Assembly: GCF_003339525.1 (NCBI RefSeq) | Contig: NZ_CP031124.1 | Span: forward strand, 1 to 64,000 | Source of the DNA: Ephemeroptericola cinctiostellae | Lineage (GTDB): Bacteria > Pseudomonadota > Gammaproteobacteria > Burkholderiales > Burkholderiaceae | DNA: 64,000 nt | Direction of reading: 5' to 3' | Part shown: piece by piece, positions 55,744-64,000 of the stretch | Layout: every line of letters starts with the position of its first letter | Numbering within the stretch: position 1 is the stretch's first letter | Program-made: the position numbers and the translations under genes | Notes under the pieces: model-generated | The model's input: the letters and a program-made list of their open reading frames with translations, nothing else | What the model was told of the DNA's origin: nothing | The model's database searches: none

Positions 55744-57798
55744 TTAGCGCATCATGGTGACAAATAAACCCAAAAACACCACAACGCCCATAATCATCGC
55801 CAAAGCATACTGGTAGATTAAACCCGATTGGAATGTACTCACAGCGTGCGCAAATACGTTCACCATACGTGCAGCACCATTCACAAAAAAGCCATCAATG
55901 ATTTTTGCATCACCAAAATTCCACAAAAACTCACCGATCTTACGCGCACCGCCCGCAAGCACCGTTTCATTGAATTTATCAAAGTAATATTTATTTTCCA
56001 ATACCGTGTTGATGAACTTGGTTTTCTCTTTGATGGCGGTAGGAATCGAAGGTTTCACCATGTAGAAGAAATAAGACAACAACACGCCGCTCAAGGCCAA
56101 AATGAAAGGCAATGATGTGAAACTGTGCAAAGCCATACCCATCGCACCACCATTTTCAGCGAACTCTTTAGACAACTCCTCCATGGCTGGGTGCGCTTCA
56201 TTCGCCACGTGAATCACCTGGTTGAATGCTGCACCATGTTGAAAAAACTCACCGTACAACATGGGGCCAATCGCCATAAAGCCAATAATCACAGAGGGAA
56301 TTGCCAACAAAATGAGCGGCAGAGTCACCACCCAAGGTGATTCATGCGGGACATCATGCGGCCCTAAACCGTGGTGATGCTCGTCATGGCTGTGGTCATC
56401 ATCCGCTGCGTGTGCATGATGTGCATCATGCACCCCATGATCCGCCTGCATCCAACGTTCCTTACCGTGGAACACAAGAAAATACATGCGGAATGAATAA
56501 AAAGCGGTGACAAATACGCCTGCAATCACAGCAAAATAAGCAAAGCCAGAGCCCGCAATGTGCGAGGCATGCACCGCTTCAATAATGGAATCTTTTGAGT
56601 AAAAACCAGAGAAAAATGGCGTGCCAATCAAAGCCAAAGAGCCAATCAACGACGTGATCCATGTGATTTTCATGTATTTCCACAGGCCACCCATGTTACG
56701 AATGTCTTGGTCATGGTGCATGCCCATGATCACAGAGCCCGCACCGAGGAACAACAACGCTTTAAAGAACGCATGTGTCATCAAGTGGAAAATTGCGATC
56801 GGATATGCAGACACACCCAAGGCCACCGTCATATAACCCAATTGTGACAATGTTGAATACGCCACCACACGTTTAATGTCATTTTGAATGATGCCCAAAA
56901 AGCCCATGAACAACGCAGTGATCGAACCAATAATCAAAACAAATGATAAGGCCGTATCTGACAGTTCAAACAACGGTGACATCCGTGACACCATGAAGAT
57001 ACCGGCCGTCACCATCGTTGCTGCATGGATCAATGCAGAGATTGGTGTTGGACCTTCCATTGAATCTGGCAACCACACATGCAAAGGCACTTGTGCCGAT
57101 TTACCCATCGCACCGATAAACAAGCAGATACAAATTGTTGTGATCAACATCCAGCTGGTGCCTGGGAACATCGCAGCAGCCAGCGCTTCACGTTGTGCAA
57201 AGACTTCTTTGTAATCCAATGACCCTGCAAAAGCATAAATCAAACCAATACCGAGCACAAAACCGAAGTCACCCACGCGATTGACTAAAAATGCTTTCAT
57301 ATTGGCGAAGATGGCGGTTGGACGTGTATACCAGAAGCCGATCAACAAATAAGACACCAAACCCACCGCCTCCCAGCCGAAGAACAATTGGAGGAAGTTA
57401 TTGCTCATCACAAGCATCAACATTGAGAAAGTAAACAATGAAATGTAAGAGAAGAAACGTTGATAGCCTGGATCTTCAGCCATGTAACCCATGGTGTAAA
57501 TATGAACCATCAAAGACACAAAGGTCACGACACACATCATCATTGTCGTTAAATTATCAATTAAAAAGCCCACTTCAAGCTTTAAGCCACCCAAGTTAGC
57601 CCATTGATACAGGGTACCATCAAAAGTCATGCCTGCACGTGTTTGATTAAACACAATCACCGAGCCGATGAATGCAATGGCAACACCGATAATCGTCGCA
57701 ATGGCCGATGGTATGCGCCCCAACTGCTTACCAAACAGCCCTGCTAAAATCGCACCCACCAATGGGGCCATGGGAATCAAGACATACAACGCTTGCAT
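55744..57798 (-). CDS. nuoL: NADH-quinone oxidoreductase subunit L
   Basis: A 684-residue proton-pumping subunit of complex I at the distal end of the membrane arm. It has about sixteen hydrophobic segments; conserved residues lie in FGWEAVGLVSYLLIGFWY (Glu) and KSAQVPLHVWLPDSMEGPTP (Lys, His). The long amphipathic lateral helix lies in the C-terminal part. An unusual His/Asp-rich loop (encoded about 56343-56450, containing HDAHHAHAADDDHSHDEHHH) sits before the last membrane segments. ATG 57798 gives the family N-terminus. Confidence 0.97.
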   Translation of the reverse strand: MQALYVLIPMAPLVGAILAGLFGKQLGRIPSAIATIIGVAIAFIGSVIVFNQTRAGMTFDGTLYQWANLGGLKLEVGFLIDNLTTMMMCVVTFVSLMVHIYTMGYMAEDPGYQRFFSYISLFTFSMLMLVMSNNFLQLFFGWEAVGLVSYLLIGFWYTRPTAIFANMKAFLVNRVGDFGFVLGIGLIYAFAGSLDYKEVFAQREALAAAMFPGTSWMLITTICICLFIGAMGKSAQVPLHVWLPDSMEGPTPISALIHAATMVTAGIFMVSRMSPLFELSDTALSFVLIIGSITALFMGFLGIIQNDIKRVVAYSTLSQLGYMTVALGVSAYPIAIFHLMTHAFFKALLFLGAGSVIMGMHHDQDIRNMGGLWKYMKITWITSLIGSLALIGTPFFSGFYSKDSIIEAVHASHIAGSGFAYFAVIAGVFVTAFYSFRMYFLVFHGKERWMQADHGVHDAHHAHAADDDHSHDEHHHGLGPHDVPHESPWVVTLPLILLAIPSVIIGFMAIGPMLYGEFFQHGAAFNQVIHVANEAHPAMEELSKEFAENGGAMGMALHSFTSLPFILALSGVLLSYFFYMVKPSIPTAIKEKTKFINTVLENKYYFDKFNETVLAGGARKIGEFLWNFGDAKIIDGFFVNGAARMVNVFAHAVSTFQSGLIYQYALAMIMGVVVFLGLFVTMMR

Positions 57799-57818
57799 AG
57801 GTTTCTCACTCTAAGGTC

Positions 57819-57842
57819 AAAAAAGCAAGTGTTTGCTTTTTT
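57819..57842 (-). terminator. Terminator-like hairpin between nuoK and nuoL
   Basis: Ten-base arms AAAAAAGCAA/TTGCTTTTTT, loop of four, T-run on the minus strand. It lies within the 121-base gap of the nuo operon and could partially terminate or protect the transcript. Confidence 0.45.
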
Positions 57843-57919
57843 GAGTCTAAATTAGAGATTTCGCACAGGATTAAGTGTTCGAAATCTGGATTAAATCACA
57901 TTACAGGATCAACTCAGGA

Positions 57920-58225
57920 TCAACCTTTTAGGTTGTCGAGTTTATCCATATCCACAGTGTCCATATTGCGGAACAAGACCACCAAAATTGCCAAACCAAT
58001 CGCAGATTCAGCCGCAGCCACCGTCAAGATAAAGAAAACAAAAACTTGACCTGCTGTATCGCCCAGCATATGTGAAAAAGCAACAAAATTCATATTCACT
58101 GCAAGCAACATCAACTCAACGGCCATTAAAAGCACAATCATGTTTTTGCGATTAAGCACCACACCAACAACACCAATGGCAAAAAGAGCTGAGCCTAAAA
58201 TTAGGTAATGCGCATGTTCTAACAT
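57920..58225 (-). CDS. nuoK: NADH-quinone oxidoreductase subunit K
   Basis: A 101-residue small membrane subunit of complex I with three hydrophobic helices. The conserved glutamates are in the second and third helix region ([20 protein letters not shown], then [17 protein letters not shown]). The start overlaps the nuoJ stop by one base. Confidence 0.97.
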   Translation of the reverse strand: MLEHAHYLILGSALFAIGVVGVVLNRKNMIVLLMAVELMLLAVNMNFVAFSHMLGDTAGQVFVFFILTVAAAESAIGLAILVVLFRNMDTVDMDKLDNLKG

Positions 58226-58917
58226 TATTTTTTCTCCTGAGAACCAGCAACCACCATTGGAGGGGCGACCGGGGCAGTTTCTGCCACAACAGGCGTGGGC
58301 GGATTCGTTTGGTGAGCAGACATATCCGCTGCAACCGTCACCATTGTCAAGCGATCACTTGATTTAACCTGTGCTTGTGCACTTGCATTTTGTGATTTTG
58401 CATCTTTACGATGACGTAATGTAATCGCCACAGCAGCAATCAAAGCAACCAACAAAATCAAAGCCGCAATCTCAAAAGGGAATGCATATTCTGTGTACAT
58501 CACTTGACCAATTTTACGGGTATTTGAGCCATCAACCATCAAATTCTTCAACACATCCAAATTTGGCTTCACATTGAAATGATGGTAAATCACAGCACCC
58601 ATTTGCAAAACCACGACGGTACCCAAACCGAAAGCCCAAGGCAATAAAGCTTTAAACCCCTTGCGTGGTTCAGATAGGTTCAGGTTAATCATCATTACGA
58701 CGAATAAAAACAGAATCATGACGGCACCAACGTACACCAGAATCAGTAAAATTCCTAAAAACTCTGCTTGGAGCATGATCCAAATGCCTGCGGCCGAAAA
58801 AAACGAGAGCATCAGGAACAGTGCGGAGTGCACAGGATTGGGTACGGTCACAACCAACAAGGCGGAGACCAACAAAATTCCTGCGAATATAAAATATAAA
58901 ATGCTTTGAACGTCCAT
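58225..58917 (-). CDS. nuoJ: NADH-quinone oxidoreductase subunit J
   Basis: A 230-residue membrane subunit of complex I. Five hydrophobic helices in the first 165 residues include the conserved third helix [20 protein letters not shown]. The last about 60 residues are a soluble Ala/Pro/Thr-rich tail ([16 protein letters not shown]) not needed in the family. The frame is open to 59073; ATG 58917 starts [15 protein letters not shown], the family N-terminus. It lies between nuoI and nuoK. Confidence 0.95.
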   Translation of the reverse strand: MDVQSILYFIFAGILLVSALLVVTVPNPVHSALFLMLSFFSAAGIWIMLQAEFLGILLILVYVGAVMILFLFVVMMINLNLSEPRKGFKALLPWAFGLGTVVVLQMGAVIYHHFNVKPNLDVLKNLMVDGSNTRKIGQVMYTEYAFPFEIAALILLVALIAAVAITLRHRKDAKSQNASAQAQVKSSDRLTMVTVAADMSAHQTNPPTPVVAETAPVAPPMVVAGSQEKK

Positions 58918-58951
58918 TATCGTGTCTTCACTTATGTTACGGTTAATCGAC

Positions 58952-59440
58952 TTATTTAAACTTTGCGTCTTGCGCTTTATTGGCCGCAATTTCAGCTTCG
59001 TATTTATCACCCACCGCCAACAACATCTCTTTGGTGAAATATAAATCACCGCGTTTTTCACCGTGATACTCAAAAATATGCGTTTCTACAATTGAATCAA
59101 CAGGGCAAGACTCTTCACAAAAACCACAGAAAATGCACTTCGTTAAATCAATGTCGTAACGTGTGGTACGGCGCGTACCATCTTCGCGTTTGGCTGACTC
59201 AATCGAAATCGCCAATGCAGGACACACGGCCTCACATAATTTGCATGCAATACAACGTTCTTCGCCATTTGGATAACGACGCAATGCATGTAAACCACGG
59301 AATCGAGGTGACATTGGGGTTTTTTCTTCAGGGTACTGCAAAGTGACTTTGCGTTTGAAAAAATACTTACCCGTCACCGCCATGCCTTGTAACAATTCAA
59401 GCAGGAAGAAACTTTTAAAATAATGTTTTAATGGTGCCAT
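58952..59440 (-). CDS. nuoI: NADH-quinone oxidoreductase subunit I
   Basis: A 162-residue ferredoxin-like subunit of complex I. It carries two [4Fe-4S] clusters (N6a, N6b) bound by [15 protein letters not shown] and [15 protein letters not shown]. The N-terminus has the conserved [18 protein letters not shown]. It bridges the hydrophilic and membrane arms. The start follows the nuoH stop by 10 bases. Confidence 0.98.
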   Translation of the reverse strand: MAPLKHYFKSFFLLELLQGMAVTGKYFFKRKVTLQYPEEKTPMSPRFRGLHALRRYPNGEERCIACKLCEAVCPALAISIESAKREDGTRRTTRYDIDLTKCIFCGFCEESCPVDSIVETHIFEYHGEKRGDLYFTKEMLLAVGDKYEAEIAANKAQDAKFK

Positions 59441-59450
59441 GATCTTCGCC

Positions 59451-60521
59451 TTATTTCGCCCAAATGTTTAATGCTGGGATTTGCAACCAGATGCCAACAA
59501 CCAACAACCAAACCAAGCATACAGGGATAAAAACTTTCCAGCCCAAACGCATGATTTGGTCATAGCGGTAGCGAGGAAATGTTGCACGAATCCACAAGAA
59601 GAAGAAAATCACTGATGCCATTTTCAACAACATCCAAACCACACCTGGGATGAAGGACAAGAAGGCAAACGGCGCATCCCAACCACCCAAGAACATCAAA
59701 GATGTCAATGCAGCAATCACATACATGTTGATGTACTCTGCCAAGAAGAACAAAGCAAAACCCATACCAGAGTATTCAATCATGTGACCCGCAACAATTT
59801 CAGACTCACCCTCAACCACATCAAACGGGTGACGGTTGGTTTCAGCCACACCCGAAATCAAATACACAAGGAACATCGGCAACAAGGGCAACCAATTCCA
59901 AGACAAAAGATTCAGCCCCATGTCAGCGAAACGACCTTTTTGTTGAACAGCCACAATGTCAAAGAAGTTCAAGCTGTTGCTGACCATCAACACCACAATG
60001 ATCGCAAAACCCATTGAAATTTCATAAGAGACCATCTGCGCTGAAGCACGCATTGCGCCAAAGAAAGCATATTTCGAGTTGGATGCCCAACCCGCCAAAA
60101 TCACACCGTACACACCTATTGATGCAATGGACATCACATACAATAATGCAGCATTAACATTGGCTATCACCAAATCTTTGCCAAAAGGAATCACAGCCCA
60201 AACTGCAAATGCAGGCACCAGAACCATCATCGGGCCTAAATAATACAAAGGTTTGTCCGCACGGGTTGGCGTAATGATTTCTTTGGTTAACAATTTCAAT
60301 ACGTCAGCAATTGGTTGCAACCACCCGCCTGGACCCACACGATTGGGGCCCAAACGACCTTGCATAAAACCAATGACTTTGCGCTCAATAAAAGTCAAAT
60401 AGGCCACGGCCAATAAAATCACCACCATCAAAGGTACGATGCGGATCAAAGCCCAAATCACAGGCCAGCCACCGCCAAATGTCGCACCGCCCCATTGGGT
60501 GAACGAGTTAATCATTTCCAT
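59451..60521 (-). CDS. nuoH: NADH-quinone oxidoreductase subunit H
   Basis: A 356-residue membrane subunit of complex I forming the quinone chamber with NuoB/D. It has eight to nine hydrophobic helices. The family signatures are [24 protein letters not shown] and [20 protein letters not shown], with [22 protein letters not shown] near residue 232. The start overlaps the nuoG stop by one base. Confidence 0.98.
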   Translation of the reverse strand: MEMINSFTQWGGATFGGGWPVIWALIRIVPLMVVILLAVAYLTFIERKVIGFMQGRLGPNRVGPGGWLQPIADVLKLLTKEIITPTRADKPLYYLGPMMVLVPAFAVWAVIPFGKDLVIANVNAALLYVMSIASIGVYGVILAGWASNSKYAFFGAMRASAQMVSYEISMGFAIIVVLMVSNSLNFFDIVAVQQKGRFADMGLNLLSWNWLPLLPMFLVYLISGVAETNRHPFDVVEGESEIVAGHMIEYSGMGFALFFLAEYINMYVIAALTSLMFLGGWDAPFAFLSFIPGVVWMLLKMASVIFFFLWIRATFPRYRYDQIMRLGWKVFIPVCLVWLLVVGIWLQIPALNIWAK

Positions 60522-62854
60522 TATGCGCGCTCCACCGTCACAAAACCAAACTGACTGCCCAATTGAGCGGCCAATAGCGAACCTTGTTGAATATCAACGA
60601 CATTGCCAGCCAACTCAGGGCGCAACACCGCTTGTGCTTTAACCTTAAGGCCATCTTGTTCAACAATGACCCAAGCCTCATCATCGGCCAAATCTTTGGT
60701 CAAACCCAAAGCGTCATACACCGCAGCAGACAAGCCCACAACTTGCGCTGACCGAGCCATGTCGGTTTGCTGCAAGCTTTCTGCTCGGCGGGTGATCGCA
60801 TCCGCCGCATAAGCAGCCACGCGGGCACTGCGTTCAATGCCCATGCTCGGTTGACCCACAACCACGCTCACGTCAAGCACATTGGATTGATTCGCTGTTG
60901 CGGAAGCAATAACTTTATCCGTCAACACACGAACGTCGTTGATGTCATTGGCCGTGAAACTGCCATCATTACTTAAACCAAAGCGTTCAGCCAATACGCG
61001 CAACACTTTCCATGCAGGGCGGGACTGACCTCGTGGTTTAACAACAGGATTAAATGCTTGCGAGCGACCTTCTGCATTCACAAAAGTACCCGCCGTTTCA
61101 GTAAAAGGTGTCACAGGCAAAATGACATCAGCATACTCAGATGCCGCACTGAAATAAGCATTCATGGCCACCACAAATGCACCAGACAGTGCTTTTAGTG
61201 CTTGAGCTGGATTTGCAGATTCAAATTGTGGCTCAACATTGAGTAACACATAAGCATCACGTGGCGCATTGAACATTTGCACAGCATTTAAGCTGCCATT
61301 TTTTGCCACTGCGCCCACCGCATAAGCGCCCACGGTGTTGGCCCCCTCAGTCAGAACCGATATGGTTGATGCCGTTGCTGCAGCAATGCGATTAATGACC
61401 GTTAACAATTGAGCGGCTTGTGGATGGTTCATTACGGCGTTGCCGACCATAACAGCTTTATTTTTTGCACGAGAATCGCTCAAATTGCGAGCTGTTTGCG
61501 CTGCAAAAGAGGTGTCATTGGCATCATTTGCACTCAAAGCAGCTTCAATCGCAAGCAACTCAGACAACCATGCACTTGGTGCCAAGGCATTTTGACGTGC
61601 AGCCATCAGCAAATCACCAGCGGATGAGCCCAATACATTGATCTTCGCATTGCGTTTAACCGCTTGACGCAAGCGAGCTGCCAATAAAGGATGCTCTTCA
61701 CGTAAATTACTACCAACAACCAAAGCCACATGAACATCAGAAAAAGCCGTAATCGGCATGCCCAACCACGGCGTACCTTGCAAAGCCCCCGCCAAAGTTT
61801 CATCGGATTGGCGCAAATTGGTGTCGATGTGTGTGCTGCCCAAACCATTGAGAAGCGCTTTCAACATATATAACTCTTCAACCGTTGCGGTATTACTCGC
61901 CAAAGCGCCAATCTTATCCGCACCAACTCGGCCTTTAATGGCTTTCAATTGCTCGACAACGTACGTGAAAGCTTCGTCCCAGCTGACAGCCGTCCATTTG
62001 CCATCGCGTTTGATCATGGGTTCTGTGACACGATCTTCTGATTTGAGGCCTTCATATGCAAAGCGATCACGATCCGAAATCCAGCAATCATTGACCTCTT
62101 CATTTTCAAATGGCAAGATGCGCATCACTTCATTGCCTTTGACTTGAACAATCAGATTTGAACCCAAACTGTCGTGTGCACTGATTGATTTACGGCGAGA
62201 CAACTCCCAGTTACGAGCGCTGTAGCGGTATGGTTTTGAAGTAATAGCACCCACTGGGCACAAATCAATCATGTTTCCTGACAATTCTGAATTGACTGTA
62301 TTGCCGACAAAAGTAGTGATTTCAGCGTGCTCACCACGCCCCAACATACCGAGCTCCATCACGCCCGCCACTTCTTGACCAAAGCGAACACAACGCGTGC
62401 AATGGATGCAACGCGCCATCTCCTCCATAGAAATCAAGGGGCCCACTTCTTTATGAGTAACCGTGCGTTTCTCTTCATGATAGCGTGAGTTATTACCACC
62501 GTAGCCCACAGCCAAATCTTGCAACTGGCACTCGCCGCCTTGGTCACAAATCGGGCAATCCAAAGGGTGATTCAGCAACAAAAATTCCATCACATCTTTT
62601 TGAGCTGTCGCAGCTTTTGGCGATTCAACTTGTGTGCGCACAACCATACCTGGCGTCACTGGTGTGGCGCAAGCGGGCAATGGCTTGGGTGCTTTTTCAA
62701 CTTCAACCAAACACATGCGGCAAGAGGCCGCAATCGATAATTTTTTATGATAGCAAAAGTGAGGAACGTACTTACCGAGTTGCTTCACGGCGTCCATCAC
62801 CATACTACCTTCTGGCATTTCTATTTTTACGCCATCAATTTGCATTTCAACCAT
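60521..62854 (-). CDS. nuoG: NADH-quinone oxidoreductase subunit G
   Basis: A 777-residue iron-sulfur subunit of complex I. An N-terminal 2Fe-2S domain ([22 protein letters not shown]) is followed by a His-Cys 4Fe-4S region ([18 protein letters not shown]) and [14 protein letters not shown] with [12 protein letters not shown]. The long remainder is molybdopterin-oxidoreductase-like but without known catalysis. The start follows nuoF by 12 bases. Confidence 0.97.
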   Translation of the reverse strand: MVEMQIDGVKIEMPEGSMVMDAVKQLGKYVPHFCYHKKLSIAASCRMCLVEVEKAPKPLPACATPVTPGMVVRTQVESPKAATAQKDVMEFLLLNHPLDCPICDQGGECQLQDLAVGYGGNNSRYHEEKRTVTHKEVGPLISMEEMARCIHCTRCVRFGQEVAGVMELGMLGRGEHAEITTFVGNTVNSELSGNMIDLCPVGAITSKPYRYSARNWELSRRKSISAHDSLGSNLIVQVKGNEVMRILPFENEEVNDCWISDRDRFAYEGLKSEDRVTEPMIKRDGKWTAVSWDEAFTYVVEQLKAIKGRVGADKIGALASNTATVEELYMLKALLNGLGSTHIDTNLRQSDETLAGALQGTPWLGMPITAFSDVHVALVVGSNLREEHPLLAARLRQAVKRNAKINVLGSSAGDLLMAARQNALAPSAWLSELLAIEAALSANDANDTSFAAQTARNLSDSRAKNKAVMVGNAVMNHPQAAQLLTVINRIAAATASTISVLTEGANTVGAYAVGAVAKNGSLNAVQMFNAPRDAYVLLNVEPQFESANPAQALKALSGAFVVAMNAYFSAASEYADVILPVTPFTETAGTFVNAEGRSQAFNPVVKPRGQSRPAWKVLRVLAERFGLSNDGSFTANDINDVRVLTDKVIASATANQSNVLDVSVVVGQPSMGIERSARVAAYAADAITRRAESLQQTDMARSAQVVGLSAAVYDALGLTKDLADDEAWVIVEQDGLKVKAQAVLRPELAGNVVDIQQGSLLAAQLGSQFGFVTVERA

Positions 62855-62866
62855 GGTGAGTCACCT

Positions 62867-64000
62867 TCAAATAACGTGTGAGCTGGGCACGAGGCAAGAC
62901 TTGTGCTCAATGTGATGGGCGAACTCATCACGGAAATGTTTGACAAACGAACGAACAGGCATGGCAGCGGCATCGCCCAAGGCGCAAATCGTGCGGCCCA
63001 TGATGTTGCCTGCAACCGAATCGAGCAGCTCCAAATCGCCAGGGCGACCTTGACCATGTTCAATCCGATGAATCACTCGCCACAACCAGCCTGTGCCCTC
63101 GCGACATGGAGTGCATTGGCCACATGATTCTTCGTAGTAAAAATAAGACAAGCGCAACAATGATTTCACCATGCAACGGGTGTCATTCATGACAATGATT
63201 GCACCAGAGCCAAGCATTGAACCCGCTTTTGAAATAGAATCGTAGTCCATATCCGTCGCCATCATGATCTCACCCGGCACCACAGGGGCAGAAGAACCAC
63301 CTGGAATGACCGCTTTAATCTTGCGACCTTCGCGCATACCGCCTGCAAGCTCAAGGACTTTGGCAAAAGGTGTGCCCATAGGCACTTCATAGTTGCCTGG
63401 ATACGTCACATCGCCTGAAATCGAGAAAATTTTGCTGCCACCGTTATTCGGTTTGCCAATGTCCAGATATGCTTGGCCACCCATTTTTAACAAGAACGGC
63501 ACTGCCGCAAAAGTTTCAGTGTTGTTGATGGTGGTCGGTTTACCGTACAGACCAAATGATGCAGGAAATGGTGGTTTGAAACGAGGTTGACCCTTTTTAC
63601 CTTCAAGAGACTCAAGCAAAGCGGTTTCTTCACCGCAAATGTATGCCCCATAACCATGATGAGCAAATAAATCAAAGTCAAATCCAGAACCACAAATATT
63701 ATCGCCCAACACACCCGCTTGACGCGCTTGCGCCAACGCCTCTTCAAAACGCAGGTATTCGGAGAAAATTTCACCGTGAATGTAGTTATAACCTTTGGAA
63801 ATGCCCATGACATAAGCCGCAATCGTCATGCCTTCAATCAATGCGTGTGGGTTGTAACGAATGATGTCACGGTCTTTGAATGTGCCTGGCTCACCCTCAT
63901 CGGTGTTACACACCAAATATTTTTGCCCAGGGTACGCACGGGGCATGAAGCTCCACTTTAAACCTGTTGGAAAACCTGCGCCACCACGACCACGCAAGCT
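62867..64000 (-). CDS. nuoF: NADH-quinone oxidoreductase subunit F (5' end outside window)
   Basis: The FMN- and NADH-binding subunit of complex I, cut by the window edge. The visible part begins [17 protein letters not shown], the Gly-rich NADH-binding loop, which in complete proteins lies near residue 60. The TTG there is therefore not a start. The 4Fe-4S (N3) cysteines are in [15 protein letters not shown] and [11 protein letters not shown]. About 378 residues are visible. It is upstream of nuoG in the same operon. Confidence 0.97.
   Translation of the reverse strand, partial: SLRGRGGAGFPTGLKWSFMPRAYPGQKYLVCNTDEGEPGTFKDRDIIRYNPHALIEGMTIAAYVMGISKGYNYIHGEIFSEYLRFEEALAQARQAGVLGDNICGSGFDFDLFAHHGYGAYICGEETALLESLEGKKGQPRFKPPFPASFGLYGKPTTINNTETFAAVPFLLKMGGQAYLDIGKPNNGGSKIFSISGDVTYPGNYEVPMGTPFAKVLELAGGMREGRKIKAVIPGGSSAPVVPGEIMMATDMDYDSISKAGSMLGSGAIIVMNDTRCMVKSLLRLSYFYYEESCGQCTPCREGTGWLWRVIHRIEHGQGRPGDLELLDSVAGNIMGRTICALGDAAAMPVRSFVKHFRDEFAHHIEHKSCLVPSSHVI

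Overview
The window reads as chromosome of a betaproteobacterium of the order Burkholderiales, with unusually AT-rich intergenic DNA and moderate GC. This rests on the recG-oxyR-ubiA neighbourhood, the nuo operon followed by a DUF2818 gene and a NUDIX gene, the radC/fkpB/ispH cluster, an rrn operon with tRNA-Ile(GAT) and tRNA-Ala(TGC) in the spacer, and a liv amino-acid transporter operon. I cannot name the genus from the sequence alone.

Layout. 1-4765: the right-hand end of an integrated element. It carries the end of a phage-type cytosine methyltransferase, a small unknown protein, a tyrosine recombinase preceded by a cluster of CCCACG motifs, an unknown HTH-like protein, and a large serine recombinase whose last codons lie inside the 3' end of tRNA-His. 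4763-5072: a tRNA-Pro/Arg/His operon (minus strand) with its own promoter and a terminator buried in the recombinase gene. 5125-11816: terC, then two tandem sucCD loci. In the first, sucC is fused in frame to a long Ala/Val/Gly linker, one membrane segment and an OmpA-type domain. In the second, sucC is normal, but the sucC-sucD gap holds the last codons of that OmpA domain. 12034-13332: a DUF2889 gene and two decayed gene fragments. 13380-14867: an RhlE-like helicase. 15031-20007: livFGMH plus the binding protein. 20339-24987: dedA, xerD, ogt, ispH, fkpB, radC. 25142-30543: rrn operon on the minus strand, driven by two near-consensus promoters at 30801-30959.

31043-35078 is a small probable acid/envelope-stress island. 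An RstAB-like two-component system is surrounded by genes for Lys/His-rich secreted proteins resembling Asr (acid shock protein). Three sequences close to the RstA operator sit in front of the flanking genes and of rstA itself. 35279-41482 holds a DUF1003 protein, an RbgA/YlqF-type GTPase, a GDSL autotransporter esterase, YaaA, RsmE and a YidB-like protein. 41598-45841 couples the potassium transporter kup to a KdpE-like regulator and a KdpD lacking its N-terminal sensor half; no kdpFABC is present. 46008-51630 holds an OxyR lacking the second redox cysteine, RecG, UbiA, a DUF2306 protein and a CHMI-like isomerase. 51649-64000 has a NUDIX hydrolase, DUF2818 and nuoN-M-L-K-J-I-H-G-F (complex I) running off the right edge.

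The least ordinary parts are the SucC-OmpA fusion with its homogenised tandem partner, the predicted RstA regulon, and the serine recombinase/tRNA-His junction. I found no CRISPR array and no recognisable defence island beyond the methyltransferase fragment.
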